Shown here piece by piece: positions 34,860-43,711 of a stretch of 64,000 nt of DNA. A program made the translations under genes and the position numbers. This DNA is from an uncultured Collinsella sp. (GTDB lineage Bacteria > Actinomycetota > Coriobacteriia > Coriobacteriales > Coriobacteriaceae). The notes below the pieces were generated by a model, which saw nothing but the letters and a program-made list of their open reading frames with translations, made no database searches and had not been told where the DNA came from. Within the stretch, counting starts at the first letter, position 1. Each line of letters starts with the position of its first letter. The stretch covers positions 1-64,000 of the forward strand of contig CABUUB010000001.1 of the NCBI GenBank assembly GCA_902494625.1. The letters run 5' to 3'.

Positions 34860-35487
34860 AGTGCTTCCCGTTGGCGGAAGCGGCGCCGTTTACGTGATCG
34901 CGGGCGTAGATTACGCCGTGGACGATGGCCAGACCGGCGGCATCTGCGGCGCGGGCGCAGGTGTTCTGGAAGTCCTCGGCCTCGCGGGCGCGCAGCTGCT
35001 TGAGCACGTAATCTGCCACGGCCATCTTGCCGGGAGGGTTGCCGATACCGGTGCGGATGCGACTAAAGTCGCGGCTGCCCATTTTGTCGATGATGGAGCG
35101 CAGGCCGTTGTGACCGGCATGGCCTCCGCCCACCTTAACACGCACGTCGCCGGCGGGAATGTCGAGCTCGTCGTGAATCACGAGCAGCTCCTCGGCCTTG
35201 ATCTTGTACTCGCGGCAGAGCTTGGAGATGGGGCCACCCGAGGTATTCATATACGACTGCGGCTTGACCAGTACAATCTGGCGCTTACCGCCCTCTTCCT
35301 CGGGATCGTTGATGTTGATGAGCGCGACCTCGGCGCCGGCCTGGTTTTTCCAGTACGTGACACCGGCCTGACGGGCCAGCTCGTCGATTGCCTTAAAGCC
35401 GGCGTTGTGGCGGGTCTCGGCATACTCATCGCCAGGGTTGCCAAGTCCGGCAACCATGCGAATCTTAAGCGGCTGTGCAGCTGCCAT
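34858..35487 (-). CDS. pth: peptidyl-tRNA hydrolase
   Basis: A 209-residue Pth that recycles peptidyl-tRNA dropped by ribosomes. The catalytic His lies in ETRHNAGF near the N-terminus, and PQSYMNTSG, VIHDELDIPAG and GGGHAGHNGLRSI are the family blocks. The start at 35487 (minus) has AAAGG 6 nt before it; a longer frame to 35526 has no such site. It follows prs on the same strand, with a long hairpin between. Confidence 0.95.
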   Translation of the reverse strand: MAAAQPLKIRMVAGLGNPGDEYAETRHNAGFKAIDELARQAGVTYWKNQAGAEVALININDPEEEGGKRQIVLVKPQSYMNTSGGPISKLCREYKIKAEELLVIHDELDIPAGDVRVKVGGGHAGHNGLRSIIDKMGSRDFSRIRTGIGNPPGKMAVADYVLKQLRAREAEDFQNTCARAADAAGLAIVHGVIYARDHVNGAASANGKH

Positions 35488-35606
35488 GTTCATCCTTTCG
35501 TTACACAAAAGTTCAATCAACGACAAAGGCTACCACGCCCGCCGAAGGCGAGACTTCGTTTCAGCGAAATCCCACCAGACAAAAGCACGGCCGCGGCAGA
35601 GCGAGC

Positions 35607-35680
35607 CGTCGGAACAGAAGAAACCCCCGCGCGACCTTTGCGAGGCAAGGGGGAGCGCGGGGGTTTCTTCTGTTCCGACG
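35607..35680. terminator. 26-bp perfect hairpin between prs and pth
   Basis: Arms cgtcggaacagaagaaaccc...(35607-35632) and their exact complement at 35655-35680 enclose a 22-nt GC-rich loop. At 26 bp with no mismatch it is much longer than a normal terminator stem. It probably terminates prs but may also be a repeat element. Confidence 0.8.
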
Positions 35681-35710
35681 GCGATGCGCCGGGTTACAAG
35701 GACGATGCGA

Positions 35711-36697
35711 TTACAGCGCGAAGTCGCCACCGACGAGCGTGGAGACGGGCTCCTCGTGGTAAACGGCGGAGATGGCCTGAGCGAACTCCTCGGCGACCGA
35801 GATGGTCTTGATCTTGCCGCCGACCTCGACGGGGATGGCGTCGGTGACGACGCACTCGACGATGGGGGCATCGTTCAGACGCTCGATGGCCGGACCGGAG
35901 AAGATGCCGTGGGTGGCGCAGACGTAGATGTCGCCAGCGCCCATAGCCTTGAGCTCCTTGACGTTGGCGCACAGGGTGCCAGCGGTGTCGATCATGTCGT
36001 CGTTGATGATGCAGGTCTTACCCTTGATGTCACCGATGATGCCCATGACCTCGGCGGCGTTGTGGCGCGGACGACCCTTGTGGGCGATGGCCAGGTCGCA
36101 GCCGAGCATGTCGGACAGCTTCTTGGCGGCCTTGGCACGACCCACGTCGGGGGAGACGACAACCAGGTTGTCGGTGTCGAAGTGCATGTCGTTGTAGTAC
36201 TGGCCAAACAGCGGCAGTGCGGACAGGTGGTTAACCGGGATATCGAAGAAGCCCTGGATCTGGCCCTGGTGCAGGTCGAGGGTGATGATGCGGTTGACGC
36301 CGGCGCGCTCGAGCAGGTTGGCGACGAGGCGGGCGGTGATGGGCTCGCGCGGGCCGGCCTTGCGGTCCTGACGGGCATAGCCGTAGTGGGTGATAACGGC
36401 GGTGATGGAGCGGGCGGATGCGCGCTTGGCAGCGTCGGTGGCGATGAGCAGCTCCATGAGCATGTCGTTGACGTTGCCGCCGGCCACGGACTGAATCAGG
36501 AAGACGTCGGCGCCGCGGACGGTCTCGTCGTAGCGGGCGTAAATCTCACCGTTGGCGAACTGCTTTAGCGTAAGGCCCGAAAGCTCGACCCCAAGGTACT
36601 CAGCAATCTTCTGAGCGAGGGGACGGTTGGAGGAACCGGAATACACGCGGATGGACTTGCGCATATTCTCCGACTTCTCGGGATCATTAATCGGCAT
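35711..36697 (-). CDS. prs: ribose-phosphate pyrophosphokinase
   Basis: Makes PRPP from ribose 5-phosphate and ATP, for purines, pyrimidines, His and Trp. The 328-residue protein has the FANGEIYARYDE, YARQDRKAGPREPITA and VVSPDVGRAKAA blocks and the PRPP loop CIINDDMIDTAGT. AAGGAGAAGG precedes the ATG. Class I (phosphate-activated) features. It lies downstream of glmU on the same strand, a common bacterial pairing, with a terminator between. Confidence 0.96.
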   Translation of the reverse strand: MPINDPEKSENMRKSIRVYSGSSNRPLAQKIAEYLGVELSGLTLKQFANGEIYARYDETVRGADVFLIQSVAGGNVNDMLMELLIATDAAKRASARSITAVITHYGYARQDRKAGPREPITARLVANLLERAGVNRIITLDLHQGQIQGFFDIPVNHLSALPLFGQYYNDMHFDTDNLVVVSPDVGRAKAAKKLSDMLGCDLAIAHKGRPRHNAAEVMGIIGDIKGKTCIINDDMIDTAGTLCANVKELKAMGAGDIYVCATHGIFSGPAIERLNDAPIVECVVTDAIPVEVGGKIKTISVAEEFAQAISAVYHEEPVSTLVGGDFAL

Positions 36698-36841
36698 TAC
36701 CCTTCTCCTTTATACATCGAATGCCATATAGATGCCTTTTTGCATTGTAACCGTGCGGCGGGGTTAATCGGGTCTTGATAACGTCTTTACCGTCAACGGA
36801 CACGAACCGACCACTCATCCGGTCGCGCAGGTCACGATAGA

Positions 36842-36874
36842 AAAAGGAGCCGTCCCCAGGGAACAGCTCCTTTT
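36842..36874 (-). terminator. terminator between glmU and prs
   Basis: A 9-bp stem (aaaaggagc/gctcctttt) with a 15-nt loop containing a partial dyad; A/T runs on both sides. Confidence 0.75.
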
Positions 36875-36889
36875 GTGCTTGGCGAAACG

Positions 36890-38302
36890 TTATGCCTCGT
36901 CGTCCTCGTGCAGACGGCGGCGATAATCGGCGGCCCAGCCCTCAATATTTACCTGACGGGCGCGGCCCAGACCGAGTGCGTCGGCCGGGACCGGCTCGGT
37001 GATGACGGAGCCGGCGGCCACGAGTGCGCCGTCGCCAATCTGGGCGGGCGCGACCATCATGGTGTCGGAACCGATGAAGGCATCCTTGCCGATGACGGTC
37101 TTGTGCTTGTGGACGCCGTCGTAGTTGCAGGTGATGGAGCCCGCGCCGACATTGACGCCGGAGCCCATGGTCGTGTCGCCGATGTAGGACAGGTGCGGCA
37201 CCTTGGAGCCCTCGCCGATCGTGGACTTCTTGATCTCCACGTGCGTGCCGGCCTTGGAGCCGTCGAGCATGTGAGTGCCCGGGCGCAGGTAGGCACGCGG
37301 GCCGCAGTCGACGCCGTTCTCGATGACGGCCTCGATGGCGATGGTCTCATCGATGGTGCAGCCGCTGCCGACGGTGGTGTCGGTGAGGCGACTGTTGGGG
37401 CCGAGCTGGCACTCCTCGCCCACGGTGACGTGGCCGATCAGGTGCGTCTGCGGCCACACGACGGTGTCGCGGCCGATAACGGCGTCGGGGCCGATCCAGG
37501 CCTGCGTGGGATCGATGAACGTGACGCCCTCGGCCATCCAGTGCTCGTTGATGCGGTCGCGCGCGATAGCGGTGAGCTGCGCGAGCTGGATACGGCTGTT
37601 GACGCCCAGGCCATCGCGGTAGTCATCGCAGTGAAAGATGGAGACAGCCTGGCCGTGGCTTTTGAGAATCTCGAGCATGTCGGGCAGGTAGTACTCGGAT
37701 TGCGCGTTGTCGTTGCCGATCTCGTTAATGTGGGCGGCGAGCTGCGCGCCGTCGAAGGCGTAGCAGCCGGCGTTACACTCGAGCAGCGTGGCGGCCTGCT
37801 CGGGCGTGCAGTCCTTCTGCTCGATGATGCGTTCGATCTGGCCGTCGGCGCCCAGCTTGATGCGGCCGTAGCCGAAGGGGTCGGGCGGGGTCATGGTCAT
37901 GACGGTGCAGGCGAGCTCGCCGGTAGCGACGGTCTGCGCGAACTTGGCGACGGTGTCGGCGGTGATGAGCGGCAGGTCGCCGTTGAGCACGACGACGGGG
38001 CCTTGCGTGATGCCGCAGGCCTCGAGCGCGACCTTTACGGCGTGGCCGGTGCCCAGGCGCTCGGTCTGCTCGACGCACTCGACCTTGGTGGCGCTGTTGG
38101 CGTAGGCGCCGTCGATCAGGGCGCGCATCTCGTCGGCGTGGCTGCCGATGACGACCACGACGCGGCTGCAGCCGGCCTTGATGGTAGCGTCGACGATCCA
38201 CTGGACCATGGGCTTGCCCAGGATCTTGTGCGAAACCTTGCAGTGGTTCGACTTCATGCGGGTGCCCTCGCCGGCAGCGAGGATAATTGCGGTTGCGTCC
38301 AT
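36890..38302 (-). CDS. glmU: bifunctional UDP-GlcNAc pyrophosphorylase / GlcN-1-P acetyltransferase
   Basis: A 470-residue GlmU, which makes UDP-GlcNAc for peptidoglycan. The N-terminal nucleotidyltransferase has LAAGEGTRMKS (about 8-18). The left-handed beta-helix acetyltransferase starts near 260 and includes RPGTHMLDGSKAGTHVEIK, VNVGAGSITCNYDG and IGSDTMMVAPAQIGDG. The start is the ATG at 38302 (minus) with AGGAGA 4-5 nt upstream; a longer frame to 38509 has no support. Confidence 0.96.
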   Translation of the reverse strand: MDATAIILAAGEGTRMKSNHCKVSHKILGKPMVQWIVDATIKAGCSRVVVVIGSHADEMRALIDGAYANSATKVECVEQTERLGTGHAVKVALEACGITQGPVVVLNGDLPLITADTVAKFAQTVATGELACTVMTMTPPDPFGYGRIKLGADGQIERIIEQKDCTPEQAATLLECNAGCYAFDGAQLAAHINEIGNDNAQSEYYLPDMLEILKSHGQAVSIFHCDDYRDGLGVNSRIQLAQLTAIARDRINEHWMAEGVTFIDPTQAWIGPDAVIGRDTVVWPQTHLIGHVTVGEECQLGPNSRLTDTTVGSGCTIDETIAIEAVIENGVDCGPRAYLRPGTHMLDGSKAGTHVEIKKSTIGEGSKVPHLSYIGDTTMGSGVNVGAGSITCNYDGVHKHKTVIGKDAFIGSDTMMVAPAQIGDGALVAAGSVITEPVPADALGLGRARQVNIEGWAADYRRRLHEDDEA

Positions 38303-38498
38303 GTGATCTCCTGTTACGTTATAGAGACGTGTGTTTGGAAACGATACACGGCGCAATATGATACCGCAGGCATATGTTGAGCGCGTAACGATTGGCGCAT
38401 TGCCGCTGATGTCGGTGCCGCCGGCGTGGTGTTTGCGCTGGTTGTGCATGGCGTCGGCGCTGCGGCGTTGGCGTTTGAGCGAGGGATGGGAGGTGCCC

Positions 38499-39386
38499 GT
38501 GGATATCATGCGAGAGGAATCTGGCCACGAGCCCGTCGCGGCATTTTCGATGTCGCATCCGGCGGTGCCGGCGCTCTACATGGTGCTGACGCTGGGACTC
38601 ACCATGTTCTCGATGCAGCCGGTGCTGATTGCACTGTCGCTTGCGGGCGGGTTGGCGTACGGGTTTGCGATGCGCGGCGCCGCGCGTACGTTGGGGGCGC
38701 TTCGCTGGCAGCTGCCGGTGATCTTGATCATCGCGGTGCTCAATCCGCTGTTTAGCGCCTCGGGCTCGACGGAGCTGTTCTGTATTGGCATGCGTGCGGT
38801 GTATTTGGAGAGTATGGTATACGGCCTGTGCATGGGCGGGTTGTTTGTGGCGAGCGTACTGTGGTTTGAGGCCGCGGCGTCGATGCTTGGCTACGACAAG
38901 GTGCTCGCGCTGCTGGGTAATGCCGCGCCGGTGATCGCGCTCATGATCTCGATGTGCATGCGGCTTATCCCGCAGTTTTTGCGTCGCGGTCGTACGGTGA
39001 TGGCGGTGCAGGATGCGATTGATGTGCCGGGCCGCGTGCCGGCCGACCCCGTGCGCTCGCGCCTGCGGGCATCGAGTGTGTTGATGGGCTGGGGCATGGA
39101 AGATTCGCTGGAGCGCGCGGACGCGATGCGCTCGCGCGGGTGGGGTGCCGCGACGCGTCGTACGACGTATGCGCGGTATCGACTGGGGCGCAGCGACGTT
39201 GCCGCGTTGGTGGGGCTTGCGCTGTTTGGCGTGGTCACGGTGACAGTGGCGTGGACCGCGACGACGCAGTATTCGTTTTATCCTCAGCTCTTGGTGCCGG
39301 CGCCGTGGCCGGGCTATGTTGTGTACGCTGCCTGGATGGTGCTGCCTTGCGCGTTGCACGCGATTGATGAGAAGAGGTTTGGCTGA
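38499..39386 (+). CDS. ecfT: ECF transporter transmembrane (T) component
   Basis: A 295-residue EcfT/CbiQ protein with about six helices and a cytosolic coupling region carrying the conserved ADAMRSRGW (Ala-Arg-Gly) motif that touches the ATPases. The GTG at 38499 has GGGAGG 5 nt upstream and gives MDIMREES; earlier in-frame starts run through sequence unlike the family. It is the first gene of a T-A-S operon; its TGA shares a base with the next ATG. Confidence 0.87.
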   Translation: MDIMREESGHEPVAAFSMSHPAVPALYMVLTLGLTMFSMQPVLIALSLAGGLAYGFAMRGAARTLGALRWQLPVILIIAVLNPLFSASGSTELFCIGMRAVYLESMVYGLCMGGLFVASVLWFEAAASMLGYDKVLALLGNAAPVIALMISMCMRLIPQFLRRGRTVMAVQDAIDVPGRVPADPVRSRLRASSVLMGWGMEDSLERADAMRSRGWGAATRRTTYARYRLGRSDVAALVGLALFGVVTVTVAWTATTQYSFYPQLLVPAPWPGYVVYAAWMVLPCALHAIDEKRFG

Positions 39387-41029
39387 TGGCTCGGTTGGAT
39401 AGCTGCTCGGTAACGGGCGGGGCGTGCGGCTCCGATGTGCCTGCGATTGAGGTACGGGGCCTGAGCTTTGCCTACCCCGATGCTGATGCTGCGGTGCTCG
39501 AGGGGCTCGACTGGTCTGTTCCCCAAGGTGCATTTGCGCTGCTTGTTGGCGGTACCGGATCGGGTAAGTCGACGCTGCTGTCGCTGCTCAAGCCCGAGAT
39601 CGCGCCGGCGGGTACACGCTCCGGCGAGCTGCGCGTGTTGGGCGAGCTCGTCGCCGACATGGATGTGCGGGCATCGGCGGAGCGCGTGGGTTATGTGTTC
39701 CAGGATCCCGAGAACCAGATCGTGTGCGAAACCGTGTGGCACGAGATGGCGTTTGGCCTGGAAAACTTGGGGCTAGCGCGTGATGAGATGCGCCGTCGCG
39801 TAGCTGAGACCAGCTATTTCTTTGGACTGGAAGATTGGCTTCACCGCGATACTGACACGCTTTCGGGTGGCCGCAAGCAGCTGCTGTCGCTTGCCGCCGT
39901 CCTGGCGCTGCGTCCGCGTGTGCTGCTACTCGACGAGCCCACGTCTCAGCTCGATCCCGTTGCCGAGAAGAATTTTCTGCACGCGCTGTTTCGCGTGAAC
40001 CGTGAGCTGGGCTGCACGGTTGTTGTGGCTACGCATCAACCGCGGCCGATGCTCGAGTATGCGACGTGTGCGTACCGGATTGAGGGCGGTCGCGTGCGCG
40101 AGGTGGCGGATATGGCTTCTTTGGGACGCCGAGAATCGCTGTTTTCCGATGAGATGTTGGGGTGGGGTGCCATCCGATGTGCAAAAAACGGAGTATTCAG
40201 CAGGCGTGAGGACAATTTGGGCTCTCTGGAGCCGCCCGGGGACGTATCGAGCGCGAAAAAAAGTTCAGAATTGGACAAATCGTCCGAATTTGTGGCGCAA
40301 ACGTCGCTCGAGAACGGCTCGGAAGCCTTCCCGCGCACGGATGGAAGCAGAATACTCCAAAAAATGCACGGCGGGTCGGCTACCACCCTGTCGGAAGGCT
40401 GGTTTCGCTACGATCGCGCGGGCGGTTGGGTGCTGCGTGGGCTCGGTGCGTCGTTTTCGGCTGGCGCGGTGCATGCGATCGTGGGCGGCAACGGATGCGG
40501 TAAGTCGACGATACTCTCGGTGCTGGCGAAGACCGCCAAGCTGCAGCGCGGCCGCATGGTGCGCGGAGCGGCCTCGGCTGCGCTGCTGCCTCAGAATCCC
40601 AAAGCATTGCTGGTTGCCGAGACGGTTCGCGATGAGCTGATGGAATGGGCCTCGACCTGCGGATACGACGAGGCCGCAGCACGGGAGCAGACAGCGCGCC
40701 TGGGTCTGGCGGGCCTGGAGACGCGCCACCCTTACGACCTCTCGGGCGGACAGCGCCAGCTGCTTGCACTGGCAAAGCTGCTGCTGATCGGCCCCGAGCT
40801 GCTGCTGCTTGACGAGCCCACGAAGGGCTTGGACCTGGAGAGCCGCCGCATCATCGCCCGCGCCCTGCGTGACCATGCGAAGGCTGGCGGCACCGTCATC
40901 ATGGCTACGCACGATTTGGACTTTGTCGAGCAGGTAGCCGACGACGTCGCCATGATGTTTGACGGCGAGATTGCCTGCATGGAGCCCCCGGCTGACTTCT
41001 TTGCCGACAACGTGTTTTATAGGGCGTGA
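39386..41029 (+). CDS. fused ECF transporter ATPases (EcfA1-EcfA2)
   Basis: A 547-residue protein with two complete ABC domains. The first has Walker A GGTGSGKST (55-63), signature LSGGRKQ and Walker B VLLLDEPTSQLDP. The second has Walker A GGNGCGKST, signature LSGGQRQ and ELLLLDEPTKGLD. They are joined by a linker (about 260-330) that is Ser/Glu-rich and has lower GC than either domain. In most bacteria the two ATPases are separate genes; fused forms occur in actinobacteria. The start overlaps the ecfT stop. Confidence 0.93.
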   Translation: MARLDSCSVTGGACGSDVPAIEVRGLSFAYPDADAAVLEGLDWSVPQGAFALLVGGTGSGKSTLLSLLKPEIAPAGTRSGELRVLGELVADMDVRASAERVGYVFQDPENQIVCETVWHEMAFGLENLGLARDEMRRRVAETSYFFGLEDWLHRDTDTLSGGRKQLLSLAAVLALRPRVLLLDEPTSQLDPVAEKNFLHALFRVNRELGCTVVVATHQPRPMLEYATCAYRIEGGRVREVADMASLGRRESLFSDEMLGWGAIRCAKNGVFSRREDNLGSLEPPGDVSSAKKSSELDKSSEFVAQTSLENGSEAFPRTDGSRILQKMHGGSATTLSEGWFRYDRAGGWVLRGLGASFSAGAVHAIVGGNGCGKSTILSVLAKTAKLQRGRMVRGAASAALLPQNPKALLVAETVRDELMEWASTCGYDEAAAREQTARLGLAGLETRHPYDLSGGQRQLLALAKLLLIGPELLLLDEPTKGLDLESRRIIARALRDHAKAGGTVIMATHDLDFVEQVADDVAMMFDGEIACMEPPADFFADNVFYRA

Positions 41030-41033
41030 TGGG

Positions 41034-41747
41034 ATGACGGATTATCGCGTCGCGCGCCTGCTCGCAAAACTGGAGGTCCCGCTGTTGTTGGCGGTGCCGG
41101 CAGTGATGACTGCGGCGTTGCTGGCGGGCATTGAGCAGGCGGCGCTTGCCATGCTGGTTGTAGTGGCGCTGGTGCTTGCGCTGTTCTTTGCGGGTTACGA
41201 GGCATCTCGTCCGGGTTTGCGCCAGATTATGCCTACGCTGGTGCTGGCGGCGCTGGCGGCGGCGGGGCGCATCCTGTTTGGGCCCATTCCCGACTTTAAA
41301 CCGGTGAGCGCCATCGCCATTATCGCGGGGGCGGCGCTTGGTCGCCGCAATGGTTTTATGGTTGGCGCGCTGGCGGCGCTGACCAGCAATTTCTTTTTTG
41401 GACAGGGCATGTGGACGCCATGGCAGATGTATGCCTGGGGGCTCGTGGGATACGTTGGCGGTGCGCTGGCGCATGCCGGTGCGTTTGACCGTGCGGATGG
41501 AACCGTGCGCATGCCGGCGCTACTGACCTACGGCTTTGCTTCGGGTTTGCTGTACGGCGTGGTGATCAACGCGTATGACATCATTGGTTTTGTGCAGCCG
41601 CTTACTTGGGCGGGTGCCGTAGCGCGTCTTGCCACGGCAGTGCCGTTCGATATTACGCACGGCTTTGCGACCTGCGTGTTCTTGGCCGCCTTGTACAAGC
41701 CTTGGTGCCGTCGCATTAACCGTGTCGTCGTGAAATACGGACTGTAG
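41034..41747 (+). CDS. ECF transporter substrate-binding (S) component
   Basis: A 237-residue membrane protein with about six helices, beginning 4 nt after the ATPase gene. The segment ARILFGPIPDFKP-like (here GRILFGPIPDFKPVSAI) and the region RRNGFMVGALAALTSNFFFGQG match ECF S components of the HmpT/CbrT sort. A cobalamin or pyrimidine-precursor substrate is possible, but the sequence alone does not decide. The ATG at 41034 has GGG(T)GATGG around it but no strong ribosome site, implying coupling. Confidence 0.85.
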   Translation: MTDYRVARLLAKLEVPLLLAVPAVMTAALLAGIEQAALAMLVVVALVLALFFAGYEASRPGLRQIMPTLVLAALAAAGRILFGPIPDFKPVSAIAIIAGAALGRRNGFMVGALAALTSNFFFGQGMWTPWQMYAWGLVGYVGGALAHAGAFDRADGTVRMPALLTYGFASGLLYGVVINAYDIIGFVQPLTWAGAVARLATAVPFDITHGFATCVFLAALYKPWCRRINRVVVKYGL

Positions 41748-41785
41748 GGCATTTACTGTAAGGCATTTCGCGTTCCCTCACGAAC

Positions 41786-41848
41786 TTGCGGTGGAATAGT
41801 TCTCGTTTTTGGCTATTTGCTGCCCAAACAGGAACTATTCCACCGCAA
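41786..41848. repeat. 17-bp perfect inverted repeat in ECF-xth intergenic region
   Basis: ttgcggtggaatagttc (41786-41802) and its complement (41832-41848) with a 29-nt loop. There is no T-run. Its GGAATAG half resembles the palindromes that flank the 46414 gene. It may act as a terminator for two convergent genes or be a mobile remnant. Confidence 0.75.
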
Positions 41849-41909
41849 CTTATAGGGGGAGAGGGGTCACATGATCTGTTTTCCTCCGTCCCCCAGGAAT
41901 TACTTGGGG

Positions 41910-42728
41910 CTAGAGTTCTAGCGTGAGGGTGACGGGGCAGTGGTCGCTGCCAAAGATGTCGCCGCGGATGCCGGTGTCGCGTACGTTGTCGGCGATTGCG
42001 TCGCTTACCAGGAAGTAGTCGATGCGCCAGCCTGCGTTGTTCTTGCGGGCATTAAAGCGGTAGCTCCACCAGCTGTAGACGCCCTCGACGTCGGGGTTTG
42101 CCGCGCGCCAGGTATCGGTAAACCCGGCGTTGAGCAGCTCGGTAAACTTGCCGCGTTCTTCGTCCGAAAAGCCGGCGTTGCCGCGGTTGGACTTGGGGTT
42201 CTTAAGGTCGATCTCCTCGTGTGCCACGTTAAAGTCGCCGCAAGTTACGACGGGCTTGCCGGTCTCGCGCTCAAGCGCGCTCAAAAAGCCGCGGTAGGCA
42301 TCGTCCCAGGCCATGCGCACATCGATGCGCGCGAGTTCGTTTTGCGCGTTGGGCGTATAGACGTCGACAAACCAAAACTTGTCGAACTCGAGCGCACAGA
42401 CGCGGCCCTCGGTTGCGGCTTGGGCAACGAGCTCGGCGGCCTCGCCCTCGCCGGCGTAGGGCAGCAGCGCGTCGGCGCGCAGCACGCGTAGCGGCTCCTG
42501 GCGGCTAAAGACCGCGGTGCCCGAATAGCCTTTGCGCTCGGCGTAGCTCCAGGTTTGGTGATAGCCGGGCAGGTCGACCTGCACCTGGCCTTCTTGCAAC
42601 TTGGTCTCTTGCAGCGCCAAGATATCGACGTCGAGTTCTTGCGCGATCTGAATAAAGCTCGGGTCCTTTTTGAGCACGGCGCGCAGGCCGTTAACGTTCC
42701 ACGAGGCAAAGGTGTAAGTCTGAGGCAT
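41910..42728 (-). CDS. xth: exodeoxyribonuclease III
   Basis: A 272-residue AP endonuclease/3'-5' exonuclease for base-excision repair. WNVNGLRA, LQETKLQ, VYTPNA, CGDFNVAHEEIDL and the final GSDHCPV are the exonuclease-endonuclease-phosphatase family catalytic blocks (Asn, Glu, Asp-Asn, Asp-His). AAGGACACC stands before the ATG. Divergent from the sirtuin gene. Confidence 0.95.
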   Translation of the reverse strand: MPQTYTFASWNVNGLRAVLKKDPSFIQIAQELDVDILALQETKLQEGQVQVDLPGYHQTWSYAERKGYSGTAVFSRQEPLRVLRADALLPYAGEGEAAELVAQAATEGRVCALEFDKFWFVDVYTPNAQNELARIDVRMAWDDAYRGFLSALERETGKPVVTCGDFNVAHEEIDLKNPKSNRGNAGFSDEERGKFTELLNAGFTDTWRAANPDVEGVYSWWSYRFNARKNNAGWRIDYFLVSDAIADNVRDTGIRGDIFGSDHCPVTLTLEL

Positions 42729-42863
42729 GGTGTCCTTTCGACGGGGTTGGCAGGCTTAAGATTAACGCAATAAGGGCGGGGTGGGCTCCGTGCATGCTGA
42801 CTTAAAGGCTGCATGCTGGGACGTCGCTCAACGCTGCCCGATTAACAAGGACGGAGGACTCAT

Positions 42864-43616
42864 ATGACTCAGGCAATATCGGACCCCAGGCAGGCCTCCG
42901 CCGCCCTGGCGGATCTGTTTGACACCCACAAGCGCGTGGTCTTCTTTGGCGGCGCTGGTGTTTCCACGGCAAGCGGCATTCCCGATTTCCGCAGCGTGGA
43001 CGGCCTGTATCACCAGCAGTTTGCCTATCCGCCCGAGACCATGCTGTCGCATAGCTTTTACGAAGCGCATCCTGCGGAGTTCTTCGACTTTTACCGCACC
43101 AAGATGATCGCGCTTAACGCTAAGCCCAACCGCTGCCACACCAAGCTGGCCGAGCTGGAGCGCGCCGGCAAGCTCGACGCCGTGGTGACGCAAAATATCG
43201 ACGGTCTGCACCAGGCGGCCGGCTCGCAGCGCGTGTTCGAGCTGCACGGATCGGTCCATCGCAACATTTGCCAGTCGTGCGGCGCGGTCTATAGCGCCGA
43301 GTGGATTTGCTCGCGCGAGCACGAGGACGCCGCGGGCGTGCCTGCGTGCCCCGCGTGCGGCGGCCGCATCAAGCCCGATGTAGTGCTCTACGAAGAGCCG
43401 CTCGACGAGCATGTGTTGACCGGTGCCGTTGCCGCCATCGTCGCGGCCGATGCCCTCATTGTGGGCGGGACCTCGCTCGTGGTGTATCCGGCGGCAGGCC
43501 TTACGCGATACTTTACCGGCGATACGCTGGCTATTTGCAATCTTGCTCCTACCGATCAGGATGCAAATGCCGACCTGCTGATTTCTTGCGACATCGCGGC
43601 CGCGTTTGCGTTCTAG
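42864..43616 (+). CDS. Sir2-family NAD-dependent protein deacylase
   Basis: A 250-residue sirtuin. NAD-binding GAGVSTASGIPDFRS, the TQNIDGLH motif and catalytic His in VFELHGSVH are intact. Four zinc cysteines are present (CQSC and CPAC). The Ala-Arg residues that mark CobB desuccinylases are replaced (YPPETMLS region), so the likely activity is deacetylation. Such enzymes typically reactivate acetyl-CoA synthetase. AAGGACGGAGG precedes the ATG. Confidence 0.93.
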   Translation: MTQAISDPRQASAALADLFDTHKRVVFFGGAGVSTASGIPDFRSVDGLYHQQFAYPPETMLSHSFYEAHPAEFFDFYRTKMIALNAKPNRCHTKLAELERAGKLDAVVTQNIDGLHQAAGSQRVFELHGSVHRNICQSCGAVYSAEWICSREHEDAAGVPACPACGGRIKPDVVLYEEPLDEHVLTGAVAAIVAADALIVGGTSLVVYPAAGLTRYFTGDTLAICNLAPTDQDANADLLISCDIAAAFAF

Positions 43617-43711
43617 CCCGTGTGCGCGGATACAATAGAAAGACTGAGTGCAAAGCGACCCCGCCGCCAGCTCCCCAAGCTCGGCGGCGTGGGCATTTTA
43701 GGAGGATGTTC

